Translations under genes and position numbers: made by a program
Notes under the pieces: generated by a model
What the model was told of the DNA's origin: nothing
The model's database searches: none
Seen by the model: only the letters and a program-made list of their open reading frames with translations
Shown here: piece by piece, positions 8,706 to 17,635 of the stretch
How the letters are laid out: every line of letters starts with the position of its first letter
Numbering within the stretch: the stretch's first letter is position 1
DNA from: Dyadobacter sp. NIV53
GTDB lineage: Bacteria > Bacteroidota > Bacteroidia > Cytophagales > Spirosomataceae
Assembly (NCBI RefSeq): GCF_019711195.1
Contig: NZ_CP081299.1
Span: 186,001 to 250,000, forward strand
DNA length: 64,000 nt
Direction of reading: 5' to 3'

Positions 8706-10106
8706 ATGAATAAGCTTAAACATATCTCAATAACTATAACCTTCATAATACTGTCAATTTCTAAACTGGCGGCTCAAAGTGCGACCGAAAAAGAAATAGA
8801 CATTTTGATGCACAAGGTTCACGAATCCGGTATTTTCAATGGTAACGTATTGGTTGTAAAAAATGGAAAAACAGTTTATCAGTCTTCGTTTGGTTATGCA
8901 AATGCAGAAAAAACCATAAAATTGAATGCTGATTACCGTTTTAATATCGGATCCATCAGCAAGGAATTTAATGCAGTTGGAATCATGATGTTGAAAGAGC
9001 AGGGAAAACTTAATCTGGAAGACAAAGTTTCGAAATACATTGATTCATTACCAATTTGGGCTAATAAAATCAGTATAAAAAATCTCTTGCAATATACCAG
9101 CGGATTACCGGATATCAACTGGAAAACGATCCAAAGTGATTCAGACATTTTAAGGGATATGAAGCAGATCAGCGCCCTGAATTTTGAGCCCGGAACCAAC
9201 TATGCTTATAACAACAGCAACGTCTTTTTACAACGCAGGATTATTGAAAAAATAACAGGTGCGACTTTTCAGAAATTCGTTGAAATGAATATGCTTCAGC
9301 CATGCGGAATGACAGCTTCGATGGTTGATCCGTATTTGAAAGGAAAAAATATTGCGGTATCCTTTAATAACGATTATGTAGAATCGCCCCGGCAGTTTTC
9401 ATATGTAATGTCCGGCTGGACATCTGTAACTGCCAGTGATCTTTACAAATGGACGCAGTGTTTACATCAGTACAAATTGATCAGTAAAGCTTCATTTATC
9501 GAAATTCTTTTACCCGTTTCCCCTAACAAACAGTCAGGCCTGGGCGGTGGAAGAATTGAAAAAAATGAAATAACAGAGCACACACACCACGGTTCCAGTA
9601 TAGATTTTGAAGCCCTCATGTACACCGAACCTGCGGATGATAATGCAATTATTTTGCTGACAAATAATATGAACTTTAAGGTTTTTGAAATAAAGGATGC
9701 TATAAAATCTATTCTGAATGGCACACCTTATATTATTCCAAAGAAGTCACTGTTAACTGCATTTAAACCAAAACTGAACGAATTAACAGGAGATGGCCTG
9801 GTCGCATTTTATAATGAACTGAAAACAAAATATCCGGATGAATATAACTTTCAAAACGAATCCGAACTTAATACAATCGGTTACCAACTAATGGGCAGTA
9901 AACGTTTTGAAGAAGCAATTACAATATTTGAATTAAATTTGAAATTATTCCCTAATTCTGCCAATGCATTTGACAGTCTGGGTGAAGCTTTTTATAATAA
10001 AGGAGACAAAAAATCAGCTCTTATAAATTATAAAAAATCACTTTCCTTAGATGCCAATAACCCCGGAGCAAAGGAAATTGTCGCTAAGCTGGAAAGTGAT
10101 AAATGA
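8706..10106 (+). CDS. serine hydrolase (class C beta-lactamase/PBP-like) with C-terminal TPR
   Basis: A 466-aa secreted protein with a signal peptide ending near KLAAQS. The beta-lactamase/D-alanyl-D-alanine carboxypeptidase domain shows the SxxK nucleophile motif in NIGSISKEF and the YxN motif in NYAYNNSN. The third, KTG-like box appears as HHG (EHTHHGSS). About residues 390-460 form tetratricopeptide-like helices (FPNSANAFDSLGEAFYNKGD). Relatives include esterases and peptide hydrolases; resistance activity should not be assumed. It follows the permease by 82 bp. Confidence 0.85.
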   Translation: MNKLKHISITITFIILSISKLAAQSATEKEIDILMHKVHESGIFNGNVLVVKNGKTVYQSSFGYANAEKTIKLNADYRFNIGSISKEFNAVGIMMLKEQGKLNLEDKVSKYIDSLPIWANKISIKNLLQYTSGLPDINWKTIQSDSDILRDMKQISALNFEPGTNYAYNNSNVFLQRRIIEKITGATFQKFVEMNMLQPCGMTASMVDPYLKGKNIAVSFNNDYVESPRQFSYVMSGWTSVTASDLYKWTQCLHQYKLISKASFIEILLPVSPNKQSGLGGGRIEKNEITEHTHHGSSIDFEALMYTEPADDNAIILLTNNMNFKVFEIKDAIKSILNGTPYIIPKKSLLTAFKPKLNELTGDGLVAFYNELKTKYPDEYNFQNESELNTIGYQLMGSKRFEEAITIFELNLKLFPNSANAFDSLGEAFYNKGDKKSALINYKKSLSLDANNPGAKEIVAKLESDK

Positions 10107-10250
10107 TTTGTTTGATACTAACTATCTCAACTTAGTGAAGTAATCAATTTAAAATTCATTTCTTCTTTTCTGTAAGTTTTTGGCATAAAAAAGCAACCTA
10201 TATTTCAAATAGAAATAGATTGCTACAATAGTCAAAACTTAACACAATAC

Positions 10251-10742
10251 ATGCAAGATCCTTTTCTGAAAATAATTGGCCAGCATCAAAAGATCGTTCA
10301 CAAGATCAGCCGGTTGTATAGAGATAACCGGGAAGACCAGCAGGATCTTTTTCAGGAAATTGTCTATCAACTCTGGAAAGCTTATCCAGGCTTTCGGAGC
10401 GAATCCAAAGTAAGTACCTGGATTTATCGCATTGCACTAAACACTGCCATTGCAACTTTTCGAAAACCCAAAATCCCGATTGATCGAACTGAAAACATTC
10501 CCGATCAATACCATCCCACCGATCAGCTTAAAATATCTGAAAATGAAGAGCGGCTATTTGCAGCTTTGAGGCAGTTAAATGATTCTGATAAAGCTGTTAT
10601 ATCGCTGTTTCTGGAAGATTATAGCTATGTCGAAATCGCTGCAATGATGGGCATTTCCGAAAATTATGTGGGTGTTAAAATCAATAGGATCAAAGAAAAA
10701 TTAAAGCTAATCTTAAACATAAAAGAGAATGGATATCAATGA
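10251..10742 (+). CDS. RNA polymerase sigma factor, ECF (sigma-70) family
   Basis: A 163-aa ECF sigma factor. Region 2 is at about residues 10-75 (DNREDQQDLFQEIVYQLWKAY and STWIYRIALNTAI); region 4 is at about 100-155, with the helix-turn-helix LEDYSYVEIAAMMGISENYVGVKINRIKEKL. It overlaps the next gene by 14 bp, and that gene encodes a membrane protein whose start (DLKSEWQ) is typical of proteins following Bacteroidota ECF factors. This suggests a sigma/membrane-regulator pair. Target promoters are not identifiable here. Confidence 0.92.
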   Translation: MQDPFLKIIGQHQKIVHKISRLYRDNREDQQDLFQEIVYQLWKAYPGFRSESKVSTWIYRIALNTAIATFRKPKIPIDRTENIPDQYHPTDQLKISENEERLFAALRQLNDSDKAVISLFLEDYSYVEIAAMMGISENYVGVKINRIKEKLKLILNIKENGYQ

Positions 10743-11280
10743 CTTAAAATCAGAATGGCAAAATGCGGGAAATAACTTTGTTGATGAGGAAAAACTTAAA
10801 TTAATGACAAAAATCAATCAGCATCCTGGATTAAAAAAACTGAGAACAGAATTATTTTTTGACGCAATTATACTGACGGCATTTCTTATTTTTTACTACG
10901 ATGGTTTTGATGGAGACAAAAAGCCTATCCTGATTAATGCATTTTTGATCGCAAGTATTCTTATTTATATTGGCAATAATGTATTTGGTTACAAATTAAT
11001 AAAAAATCCGGTTAGAGCAGAAAATATTCTCGCTTCAGTTGAGCGCTATATATTGGTTTTAAAACGATTGTCAATTACCACAATTATAGCATCCGTGTTG
11101 TATGCTACCACATTTACACTCTTTTTTACAATATCCTTACCCTCAACTCCAAAAAAATATATTGCTATTGCAGTTATGGTTCTTATTTTTGGCTCGGTGC
11201 GTTATGCCTATTACAAGAGGTGGCAACAAAAAATTGATCATTTCCGCCAGTTACTAAATGAGTTTAATAATGTAGATTAA
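10729..11280 (+). CDS. membrane protein, probable partner of the ECF sigma factor
   Basis: A 183-aa protein with a short cytoplasmic N-terminus (MDINDLKSEWQNAG) and four predicted membrane helices (about 46-62, 70-88, 119-138, 143-160), ending in a charged tail. It overlaps the sigma gene by 14 bp, so translation is probably coupled. The DLKxEWQ start is recurrent in proteins encoded next to Bacteroidota ECF factors. No anti-sigma zinc motif is present; an anti-sigma or accessory role is inferred from position only. Confidence 0.7.
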   Translation: MDINDLKSEWQNAGNNFVDEEKLKLMTKINQHPGLKKLRTELFFDAIILTAFLIFYYDGFDGDKKPILINAFLIASILIYIGNNVFGYKLIKNPVRAENILASVERYILVLKRLSITTIIASVLYATTFTLFFTISLPSTPKKYIAIAVMVLIFGSVRYAYYKRWQQKIDHFRQLLNEFNNVD

Positions 11281-11282
11281 TT

Positions 11283-12083
11283 ATGCAGCTAATCCCTTTT
11301 GAAGTTAGAGACCTGAAATTTTTACCTGAATTACAACCTCCGGATTGGGGAGATCTTGTTCCAAGATTTGAGTATTTTATTAAATCCGAATACTGTAAGC
11401 CTGTTAAGATCACAGAAAATAATCTGATAGTAGCAATCGGGACCAGCATGTTACATGACGACACGGTTTGGCTGGCTTGTATAATTGTTCATCCAAATCA
11501 TAGAAAAAAAGGATTAGGAAATATTATTACAAAAAAGCTGATTGACGGAATAGATGGAAACATATTTAAGACTATCTATCTTGATGCGACTGAAATGGGA
11601 TATCCGGTTTATAAAAAGCTGGGGTTTAAAATTGAATCTGAATATGTTCACTTACAGCAGGAACTGAACTTTGAACCTGATCCGATTTCTGAAAATATCA
11701 TCCCGTTTCGCGAGGAATTCAGGAATTGTGTATTGAAGTTAGATGAAGAAATTTCCGGAGAAAGCCGTAAAGGAATTTTATCTGACTTCCTGGGTTCAGC
11801 TTTGGTCTACAAAACCGGGACGGAAATTCTGGGATTTTATATTCCCAGCTGGGGCGACGGGCCGATCATAGCCACGAACAATGAAGCAGGGCTGGAACTG
11901 ATGAAACTACGCATACAGCAAAAGAAAAATGCCGTTATACCCATTGCAAATCAAATAGCCATGGAATTCCTGGAAAAAAACGGTTATAAAACATACAAAA
12001 CTTCTAAAAGAATGTTGCTGGGAAATCCTGTAAAATCTAATCCAGCAGGAAGTTATAATTGGATCAGCGGACAACTTGGATGA
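11283..12083 (+). CDS. GNAT N-acetyltransferase with two acetyltransferase domains
   Basis: A 266-aa cytoplasmic protein. The N-terminal GNAT domain has the acetyl-CoA-binding segment IIVHPNHRKKGLGNIITKKL, fitting the R/Q-x-x-G-x-G/A motif, and a typical GYPVYKKLGF strand-helix. The C-terminal half (about 140-255, with ISGESRKGILSDFL, FYIPSWGDGPIIA and FLEKNGYKTYKTSKRMLLG) resembles the second domain of YitH-type acetyltransferases. It starts 2 bp after the membrane-protein gene and so is the third gene of the ECF operon. The acceptor substrate is unknown. Confidence 0.8.
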   Translation: MQLIPFEVRDLKFLPELQPPDWGDLVPRFEYFIKSEYCKPVKITENNLIVAIGTSMLHDDTVWLACIIVHPNHRKKGLGNIITKKLIDGIDGNIFKTIYLDATEMGYPVYKKLGFKIESEYVHLQQELNFEPDPISENIIPFREEFRNCVLKLDEEISGESRKGILSDFLGSALVYKTGTEILGFYIPSWGDGPIIATNNEAGLELMKLRIQQKKNAVIPIANQIAMEFLEKNGYKTYKTSKRMLLGNPVKSNPAGSYNWISGQLG

Positions 12084-12183
12084 GGTTACACAGAGGTATA
12101 CAGAGAAAAAGGAGAGGGCAACAGAGTTCTTATAATTTTTCTCTGTGAAACTCTCTTTAAATCTGTGGCTCTCTGCGTCACCT
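12083..12183. repeat. intergenic inverted-repeat element, family 2, copy A
   Basis: A 101-bp element filling the gap between two convergent genes. Its ends are inverted repeats: AGGTTACACAGAG at 12083-12095 against CTCTGCGTCACCT at 12171-12183 (11 of 13 paired). The interior is rich in CAGAG/CTCTG words. A second copy lies at 26043-26151. Similar cacgcagag-type repeats recur in intergenic DNA of many environmental bacteria. It may also serve as a bidirectional terminator. Confidence 0.65.
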
Positions 12184-12190
12184 TCAATAT

Positions 12191-12925
12191 CTATAATACC
12201 AACTCTCCTATTTTGGCAACAAATTCAGTATGAGGTGCCATGGCTTTTACTATCCCGTTTTTATCAAGCAATATAAAATAAGGTGTTTCTCCAATTTTAT
12301 AGCGATGGTTAAAACCATAAGACTCAGGAACAGGTACAAAACCACAGTTTCGCTTCGGTATGGCTTCACGGCATTCTTCTTCCGTATTCAAAGTGGTTCC
12401 CAGGGAAATAATATCAATTCCTTTTCGCTTGTTTTCTTCAATAAAAGCCGAAATGATCTTGGTACTGTTAAATGTGTAAAGTGGTTTTTCAAACTTAACC
12501 CAGAATCCCAAAAGGACATATTTTCCTCTCAATCTCTCAGAATTGTACTCCTTACCGTCCAATCCCTGCATGATAAATGGTTGCAACGGCTCACCAATTT
12601 CGGGCATCAGATCCGAATTCATAATAATTGAACCATCGTCCGCAATATCCTGTGATTTTTTTCTCACTAATGCATAAGATGAAGCTTGTCCAAATTTGTC
12701 AAAAACCGGTTCAGTTCTATACTTACCAGGATTTTTCTTTAAAATATCGTCATAGGCCTGATAACTGATATGCTTCCCGGTGGACTTGTCAATGATCACA
12801 GATTCTTTATTCATCACAAATTGCTGGCTCACTTTACCCTTGTAATTGCTTACCTGAGCAACATTTATTTCAACAAATAAAGCAAAAAAGGGTACAATAA
12901 AAATCCCGATTTTCTTAAAATTCAT
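12191..12925 (-). CDS. thioredoxin-fold (TlpA/redoxin-like) exported protein lacking the CxxC pair
   Basis: A 244-aa protein from ATG 12923-12925 (MNFKKIGIFIVPFF); a TTG nine bases upstream is the alternative. An N-terminal signal segment is followed by a domain of unknown type and, from about residue 110, a TlpA-like thioredoxin fold: PEIGEPLQPF, LRGKYVLLGFWVKFEKP, DIISLGTTLNTEEECREAI and the cis-proline strand IGETPYFILLDKNGIV. Where active members have WCxxC there is WVKFEKP, so both redox cysteines are missing and a dithiol oxidoreductase role is unlikely. Binding or scaffolding is possible. Convergent with the GNAT gene across a repeat. Confidence 0.75.
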   Translation of the reverse strand: MNFKKIGIFIVPFFALFVEINVAQVSNYKGKVSQQFVMNKESVIIDKSTGKHISYQAYDDILKKNPGKYRTEPVFDKFGQASSYALVRKKSQDIADDGSIIMNSDLMPEIGEPLQPFIMQGLDGKEYNSERLRGKYVLLGFWVKFEKPLYTFNSTKIISAFIEENKRKGIDIISLGTTLNTEEECREAIPKRNCGFVPVPESYGFNHRYKIGETPYFILLDKNGIVKAMAPHTEFVAKIGELVL

Positions 12926-13065
12926 TTGGAACAATTTTAGTAAATATATTAGGTGAAATGGTTAAAAAGATGTGTTTTCAAGCACCAAAAGAGTTGTTGT
13001 AATGTTAATATAACTGATTATCCTCTCCCAATATTTTAAGCAAATCAACTTTTTGAAATTCTTAT

Positions 13066-14322
13066 ATGTTCGATCGGATTCGTGAGAAACTGGAAATTTT
13101 GGCCGACGCCGCCAAATATGATGTATCGTGTTCATCCAGTGGAAGTAATAGAAAAAATCTTAACAAAGGATTGGGTGATGCCGAAGGAATGGGCATTTGT
13201 CACACCTATACAGAAGATGGCAGGTGCGTTTCGTTGTTGAAAATTTTGCTCACCAACCATTGTATCTACGATTGTGCATTTTGTGTTTCACGCCGAAGTA
13301 ATGATATTAAACGGGCTGCATTTACAGTTGATGAAGTGGTAGAGCTCACTATGAATTTCTACCGCAGAAATTACATTGAAGGTTTGTTTCTTAGTTCAGG
13401 CATTTTCAAAGATGGTGATTATACCATGGAACGCCTGCTTCGGATTGTCAAAAAATTAAGAGTAGAGGAAAAATTTAATGGCTACATCCATCTAAAAACA
13501 ATTCCCGGAGCAAGTCCTGAATTACTGAAAGAAGCAGGTTTGTATGCAGACCGTATGAGTATTAATCTGGAAATGCCTACTGAACTAGGATTGAAATTAC
13601 TTGCTCCCGAAAAATCCCATGAAGATGTTAAAAGGCCCCTTGATCTGATACATAAGAGTATTATCCAACTTAAAGATGAAAAGGCGCTGATTAAAAGTAC
13701 ACCAAAATTTGTTCCTGCCGGGCAAAGTACACAAATGGTAATTGGTGCTACACCGGAATCTGACAAAGAGATTATGCATACGGCTGATAAATTTTATAAA
13801 GATTATTCCTTGAAAAGGGTTTATTATTCGGGCTATATTCCGATCAGCCACGATAATCGTTTGCCGGTTATCGGAAGCCAGCCGCCATTGATACGAGAAA
13901 ACAGATTGTACCAAACCGACTGGTTAATGCGGTTTTACGGTTTTGATGTAAAGGAAATATTGAACGATGCAAACCCAAACCTGGATGTAGATATTGACCC
14001 GAAATTAAGCTGGGCCTTGCGAAATCTGGATCAGTTTCCAGTGGATATTAATACTGCAGAGTATCAGATGATTTTGCGTGTACCTGGGATTGGTGTGGGA
14101 TCGGCAAAGAAAATTGTTCAGGCAAGGCAATTTGGAAATTTACGTATGGATCAGTTGAAGAAAATAGGAATTTCTTTTAATCGTGCCAAACATTTTATTC
14201 GATACGCTGACAGCCCAATAAAGTTGAATGATTTTGAAGCCGGGCATATTAAAGGTATAATCTTATCAGAAAGTAAAAGCAAATATCTAAAAACGCCCGT
14301 CAATCAATTATCACTTTTTTGA
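13066..14322 (+). CDS. putative DNA modification/repair radical SAM protein (TIGR03916 type)
   Basis: A 418-aa radical SAM enzyme. The [4Fe-4S] cluster motif CxxxCxxC is at Cys66, Cys70 and Cys73 (NHCIYDCAFC). The SAM barrel follows (LFLSSGIFKDGDYTMERLL, GYIHLKTIPGASPELL, RMSINLEMPTE). A C-terminal helix-hairpin-helix, VPGIGVGSAKKIVQARQFG (about 343-361), suggests DNA binding. This layout matches a conserved family nearly always encoded next to a TIGR03915 protein, as here, where the stop and the next start share one base (TGATG). Family members are predicted to act in DNA modification or repair, but no reaction has been settled to my knowledge. Confidence 0.88.
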   Translation: MFDRIREKLEILADAAKYDVSCSSSGSNRKNLNKGLGDAEGMGICHTYTEDGRCVSLLKILLTNHCIYDCAFCVSRRSNDIKRAAFTVDEVVELTMNFYRRNYIEGLFLSSGIFKDGDYTMERLLRIVKKLRVEEKFNGYIHLKTIPGASPELLKEAGLYADRMSINLEMPTELGLKLLAPEKSHEDVKRPLDLIHKSIIQLKDEKALIKSTPKFVPAGQSTQMVIGATPESDKEIMHTADKFYKDYSLKRVYYSGYIPISHDNRLPVIGSQPPLIRENRLYQTDWLMRFYGFDVKEILNDANPNLDVDIDPKLSWALRNLDQFPVDINTAEYQMILRVPGIGVGSAKKIVQARQFGNLRMDQLKKIGISFNRAKHFIRYADSPIKLNDFEAGHIKGIILSESKSKYLKTPVNQLSLF

Positions 14323-15092
14323 TGGAAATATATGTTTTTGATGGCGCGCTGGAAGGTTTGCTTACTGCCATTTTTGATAGTTATGAACGGAAAGCAATGC
14401 AGGTAAATGTCGTAAGTTCCGATCGTTACCTGCCAGACGTTTTTCAGGAATCTCACCTGGTAATTAGTAGTGACAATAAGGCTAATCGTGTGTGGAAAGG
14501 ACTTCGTAAAAAACTGGATACGGACTGGATGAAAAAGTTTTATAATTCATTCCTGTCTGAGCAGCCTGATCTTTTCCAGGACCTGTTTGATTTTGCCCGT
14601 TACATTTTTGATAATCCTGCCGGAGCCGAAACGAATTTTGGTAATAATTGTGTATTATCCGTATCCCAAATGGAACGTAAAGTACATCGCGAAAAGCACA
14701 GAATGGAAGCATTTATACGCTTTCAGCAAACCGCCGATGGGATATTTTATGCTCATATTGAGCCGGATTACAATGTCCTTCCGCTCATTTCAGACCATTT
14801 CAGAAAACGTTATGCTGATCAGAAGTGGATTATTTTTGATTTAAAACGGAAATATGGATTGTTTTTTGACCTCGAAAAAGTTGAAGAAATTACCTTTGAT
14901 TTTACTGCTGAAATGTCTTCTAACCTGAATACTTTGCCGGCACAGGTTCTCGATCCCAAAGAAGAACTTTATTCGTTGTTGTGGAAAGACTATTTCCGTA
15001 GTACTAACATCCCAGCACGAAAAAATATGAAACTGCATATTCAGCATGTTCCTAAACGGTATTGGAAATACCTTTCTGAGAAGCAGATGTGA
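14322..15092 (+). CDS. TIGR03915-family putative DNA metabolism/repair protein
   Basis: A 256-aa protein from ATG 14322-14324 (MEIYVFDGALEGLL), overlapping the radical SAM stop by one base; a TTG three bases earlier is in frame but unnecessary. Family features are the opening YVFDGALEGLLTAIFDSYERK, the segment VSQMERKVHREKHRMEAFIRFQ, a Y-x-x-x-I-x-P-D-Y-x-V-L-P motif (FYAHIEPDYNVLPL) and the ending HVPKRYWKYLSEK. The family is the obligate companion of the TIGR03916 radical SAM protein, and in other bacteria it is fused to a UdgX-type uracil-DNA glycosylase domain, which points to damaged-DNA handling. No glycosylase domain is present here. Confidence 0.88.
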   Translation: MEIYVFDGALEGLLTAIFDSYERKAMQVNVVSSDRYLPDVFQESHLVISSDNKANRVWKGLRKKLDTDWMKKFYNSFLSEQPDLFQDLFDFARYIFDNPAGAETNFGNNCVLSVSQMERKVHREKHRMEAFIRFQQTADGIFYAHIEPDYNVLPLISDHFRKRYADQKWIIFDLKRKYGLFFDLEKVEEITFDFTAEMSSNLNTLPAQVLDPKEELYSLLWKDYFRSTNIPARKNMKLHIQHVPKRYWKYLSEKQM

Positions 15093-15114
15093 TTTATCCG
15101 TAATAAAATTACTG

Positions 15115-16938
15115 TTACCTCACAACTTTACTTTCCAGCCAACCTTTTCTAAACTTCACAATCTCCTCCGAAACTGCAAGCTTTGAACTTTCAAAAGGCT
15201 GAACAATGAACTTTGGGTTTTCAATCAGCTTGATAATACCCATCTTCGTTTCATCACGATGCTGATACTCAATATTTAGCTGATCACCAGGCTTATAGGT
15301 CGCAATAATTCCATCCAAATCCGCTTTTCTACTGATTGTTTTCCCATCTACTTTCAAAATTTGATCATCAATATCCAATCCTGCATCATACAGAGGGGTT
15401 CCAACAATCGTGTTGGAAGAAAGTTTCAGTGATGAGCCATCTTCATACCTATTGTCACCAAGCCATGCTTGTCCTTCAAACTGTCTTTTTAGAGTTAATC
15501 CGGCTTTTTTCAATAAAGGTGCATAATCAAATGATTGATGGCCGTTTACATATTTTTCAAAAAATGAGTATGCAAAAGCTTCATTCCTGGTAAAACTTGC
15601 CAGGACATTTTCCAGATCAGATACAAAGTATGGAATTTCCGTTTTGCCATGTTTCTGCCAAACGGCTTTCATGAAATCATCTAATGTAAGATTTCTTGAA
15701 CGAAGCTCTAATTCCAAAGCAAGTGCAATAGAGGCTCCATATGGATAATAAGAAGTATATGTGTTTGGGTAATTTGTTTTATCCACTGCTACACCGGCAT
15801 CCACAAACACAGCCTGGCAACTTGCCTGAACTGGAGACACACGCTTTGCACCAGCGGTATTTTCCTTTGTATTAATGAGCGAACTTAGCGTTCCGCAAAA
15901 TTCTTCAAGAGAATCAAAGTTGGCTCTTTTCAGTAGTAACTCACCATAATACTGCGTAAAACCTTCCGCAAACCACAGTTCAAAACTCATATTACTTTTT
16001 TCATAATTAAACGGTTCCAGACTTTTAGGACGGATTCTTTCTACATTCCAGCTATGAAAAAATTCATGTGAAAACACGCCTAATAAATTGCTCGTACCAT
16101 TAAATTTAACCGGTAGGGCAATCATAGTACTGTTTCTGTGTTCCATTCCGTCTCCTTTTACATATGGATTTATACTCGCCAGAAATGTGTATTGTCCGTA
16201 ATCGAATGCCGGCAACTCACCATACACCATTTGTGCTTCTTGGGTAACCCGCTTAACCATTTCAGCAAAAGCATTTTTGAGTGTATCCTCACCGGCAGCT
16301 TCCAGTGCCAGTCGAAAATTGTAAACCTTATTATCAGGATTAGTCAGTTTCCATTCTTTAATGGTAAGGTCACCAATTTTTATCGGTGAATCCATGAAAT
16401 ACTGTAAATCGGGCGCGGTAAATATATTCGGGTTACTGGTTGGTTTTAATTGCGTGGCAATGGCCCATTTTTTATTTGCCGGTAGTTTAAACCCAATTTC
16501 TATAGGTGCTTTCTCCAAACCTTTCACCCACATAAATGTAGCCGGCATGTTCAATTGTACACTTGATTGGTCTACACCAGCATAAGTGCCATCCGGATAG
16601 TTGGCATACAATGTGTATACCACCTTAACATACCCATTCAGATTCGATACTTTATATACGTCACCGTCTAAACGTGTAATTGTAACTGGTTTCCCCGCCT
16701 TATCAGTTGCTTTAACATCATAAATATTTTTACCGTATTCATGCGTTGCGTATCTGCCAGGTGAAGATCTGCTCATTCGGTAAACTAATTCCTTTTGTGT
16801 AAAATCCATTGCCTCCACTTCTATTTTAGCTTCGTGGTGAATGATATTTGGAAAGGAAACCTGATAAGAAACTTTTTGGGCTGAAACGACATTTCCTGAA
16901 AGAAACAGAGCGGCAATTAGGGCAAAAGCTTTATTCAT
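15115..16938 (-). CDS. M61-family metallopeptidase with PDZ domain
   Basis: A 607-aa exported peptidase of the M61 (glycyl aminopeptidase-like) family; the signal peptide ends near VVSAQ. An N-terminal beta domain (about 20-200) precedes the gluzincin core. Zinc ligands are the HExxH histidines in FSHEFFHSWNVERIRP and the downstream Glu in WFAEGFTQYYGELL. Near the C-terminus a PDZ domain is recognisable by GTPLYDAGLDIDDQILKVDGKTIS. It acts in the periplasm or at the surface; substrate unknown. It converges on the TIGR03915 gene, 22 bp apart. Confidence 0.9.
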   Translation of the reverse strand: MNKAFALIAALFLSGNVVSAQKVSYQVSFPNIIHHEAKIEVEAMDFTQKELVYRMSRSSPGRYATHEYGKNIYDVKATDKAGKPVTITRLDGDVYKVSNLNGYVKVVYTLYANYPDGTYAGVDQSSVQLNMPATFMWVKGLEKAPIEIGFKLPANKKWAIATQLKPTSNPNIFTAPDLQYFMDSPIKIGDLTIKEWKLTNPDNKVYNFRLALEAAGEDTLKNAFAEMVKRVTQEAQMVYGELPAFDYGQYTFLASINPYVKGDGMEHRNSTMIALPVKFNGTSNLLGVFSHEFFHSWNVERIRPKSLEPFNYEKSNMSFELWFAEGFTQYYGELLLKRANFDSLEEFCGTLSSLINTKENTAGAKRVSPVQASCQAVFVDAGVAVDKTNYPNTYTSYYPYGASIALALELELRSRNLTLDDFMKAVWQKHGKTEIPYFVSDLENVLASFTRNEAFAYSFFEKYVNGHQSFDYAPLLKKAGLTLKRQFEGQAWLGDNRYEDGSSLKLSSNTIVGTPLYDAGLDIDDQILKVDGKTISRKADLDGIIATYKPGDQLNIEYQHRDETKMGIIKLIENPKFIVQPFESSKLAVSEEIVKFRKGWLESKVVR

Positions 16939-17068
16939 TGTATATAAATATTATATGACCGTTTTGCTAATTTAAGTTTATAAAAGATATATGTAGTAAC
17001 GCAATAGTTGTTTTAATCATGAAAATGGATAAAATCCAAAGAATTATGGGTTATGCTTAAATAGAATA

Positions 17069-17076
17069 TATATTTG
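17069..17076 (+). promoter_or_regulatory. candidate -7 box (TATATTTG) for lspA
   Basis: TATATTTG fits the Bacteroidota -7 consensus TAnnTTTG and lies 52 bp before the chosen lspA start. No good TTTG -33 box is seen at the usual distance, so support is partial. Confidence 0.4.
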
Positions 17077-17128
17077 TTCCGGAAAAAGAAGAGTTGTAAA
17101 TTAATACAGATAAGTGCAAATTGATAAA

Positions 17129-17635
17129 ATGAAATCTCAAACTATAATAAAAAATATCGCTTTTTTCGTAATACTTCTGGCTAACATAGGTTGTGACCAG
17201 ATTTCCAAAAACATTGCACGCCAGGAATTAAGCGATTACGAGAGGATCAGTTACATAAAGAATCACTTTACCTTTACCAAAGTTGAAAATACCGGAGCTT
17301 TTCTGAGTCTCGGAAGTGCCCTACCCGATTTTATAAAATTCTTCCTGTTGTCGATTGTACCATTGCTTGCACTGAGTTATGGAATTGTATTTTTATTCCG
17401 GAAGCAAAATCTATCTAAAGTAAGTGCTGTGGCACTGTGCTTCGCCATTGGTGGTGGAATTGGAAATATTTACGACAGGATCATTCACGGTTCAGTTACA
17501 GATTTTATGCATATTGATTTCGGCTTCTTCGAAACAGGAATCTTCAATATGGCTGACGTTTCTATAATGGTCGGTATGGTTTTATTCTTTGGCCAGTCTT
17601 ATTTTAAGAATAGTAATAATGCTGTTAAAAATTGA
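17129..17635 (+). CDS. lspA: lipoprotein signal peptidase (signal peptidase II)
   Basis: A 168-aa inner-membrane aspartic protease that removes signal peptides from prolipoproteins. ATG 17129 (MKSQTIIKN) is chosen over an in-frame GTG at 17114. Four TM helices are visible. Family motifs include the CDQISKNIA segment after TM1, VENTGAF, and the two catalytic aspartates in GGGIGNIYDRIIHGSVTDF and FNMADVSI. It shares four bases with the next gene (TTGA), indicating coupling. The TPR protein at 35486 is one likely substrate. Confidence 0.93.
   Translation: MKSQTIIKNIAFFVILLANIGCDQISKNIARQELSDYERISYIKNHFTFTKVENTGAFLSLGSALPDFIKFFLLSIVPLLALSYGIVFLFRKQNLSKVSAVALCFAIGGGIGNIYDRIIHGSVTDFMHIDFGFFETGIFNMADVSIMVGMVLFFGQSYFKNSNNAVKN

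Noticed and set aside
8706..10106. Beta-lactam resistance gene from the class C-like fold
   Set aside because: Architecture with a C-terminal TPR and HHG box fits serine hydrolases of other functions; no basis for a resistance call.
12230..12631. 133-codon plus-strand frame opposite the thioredoxin-fold gene
   Set aside because: Entirely antisense to a gene with clear domain motifs; composition matches a shadow frame.
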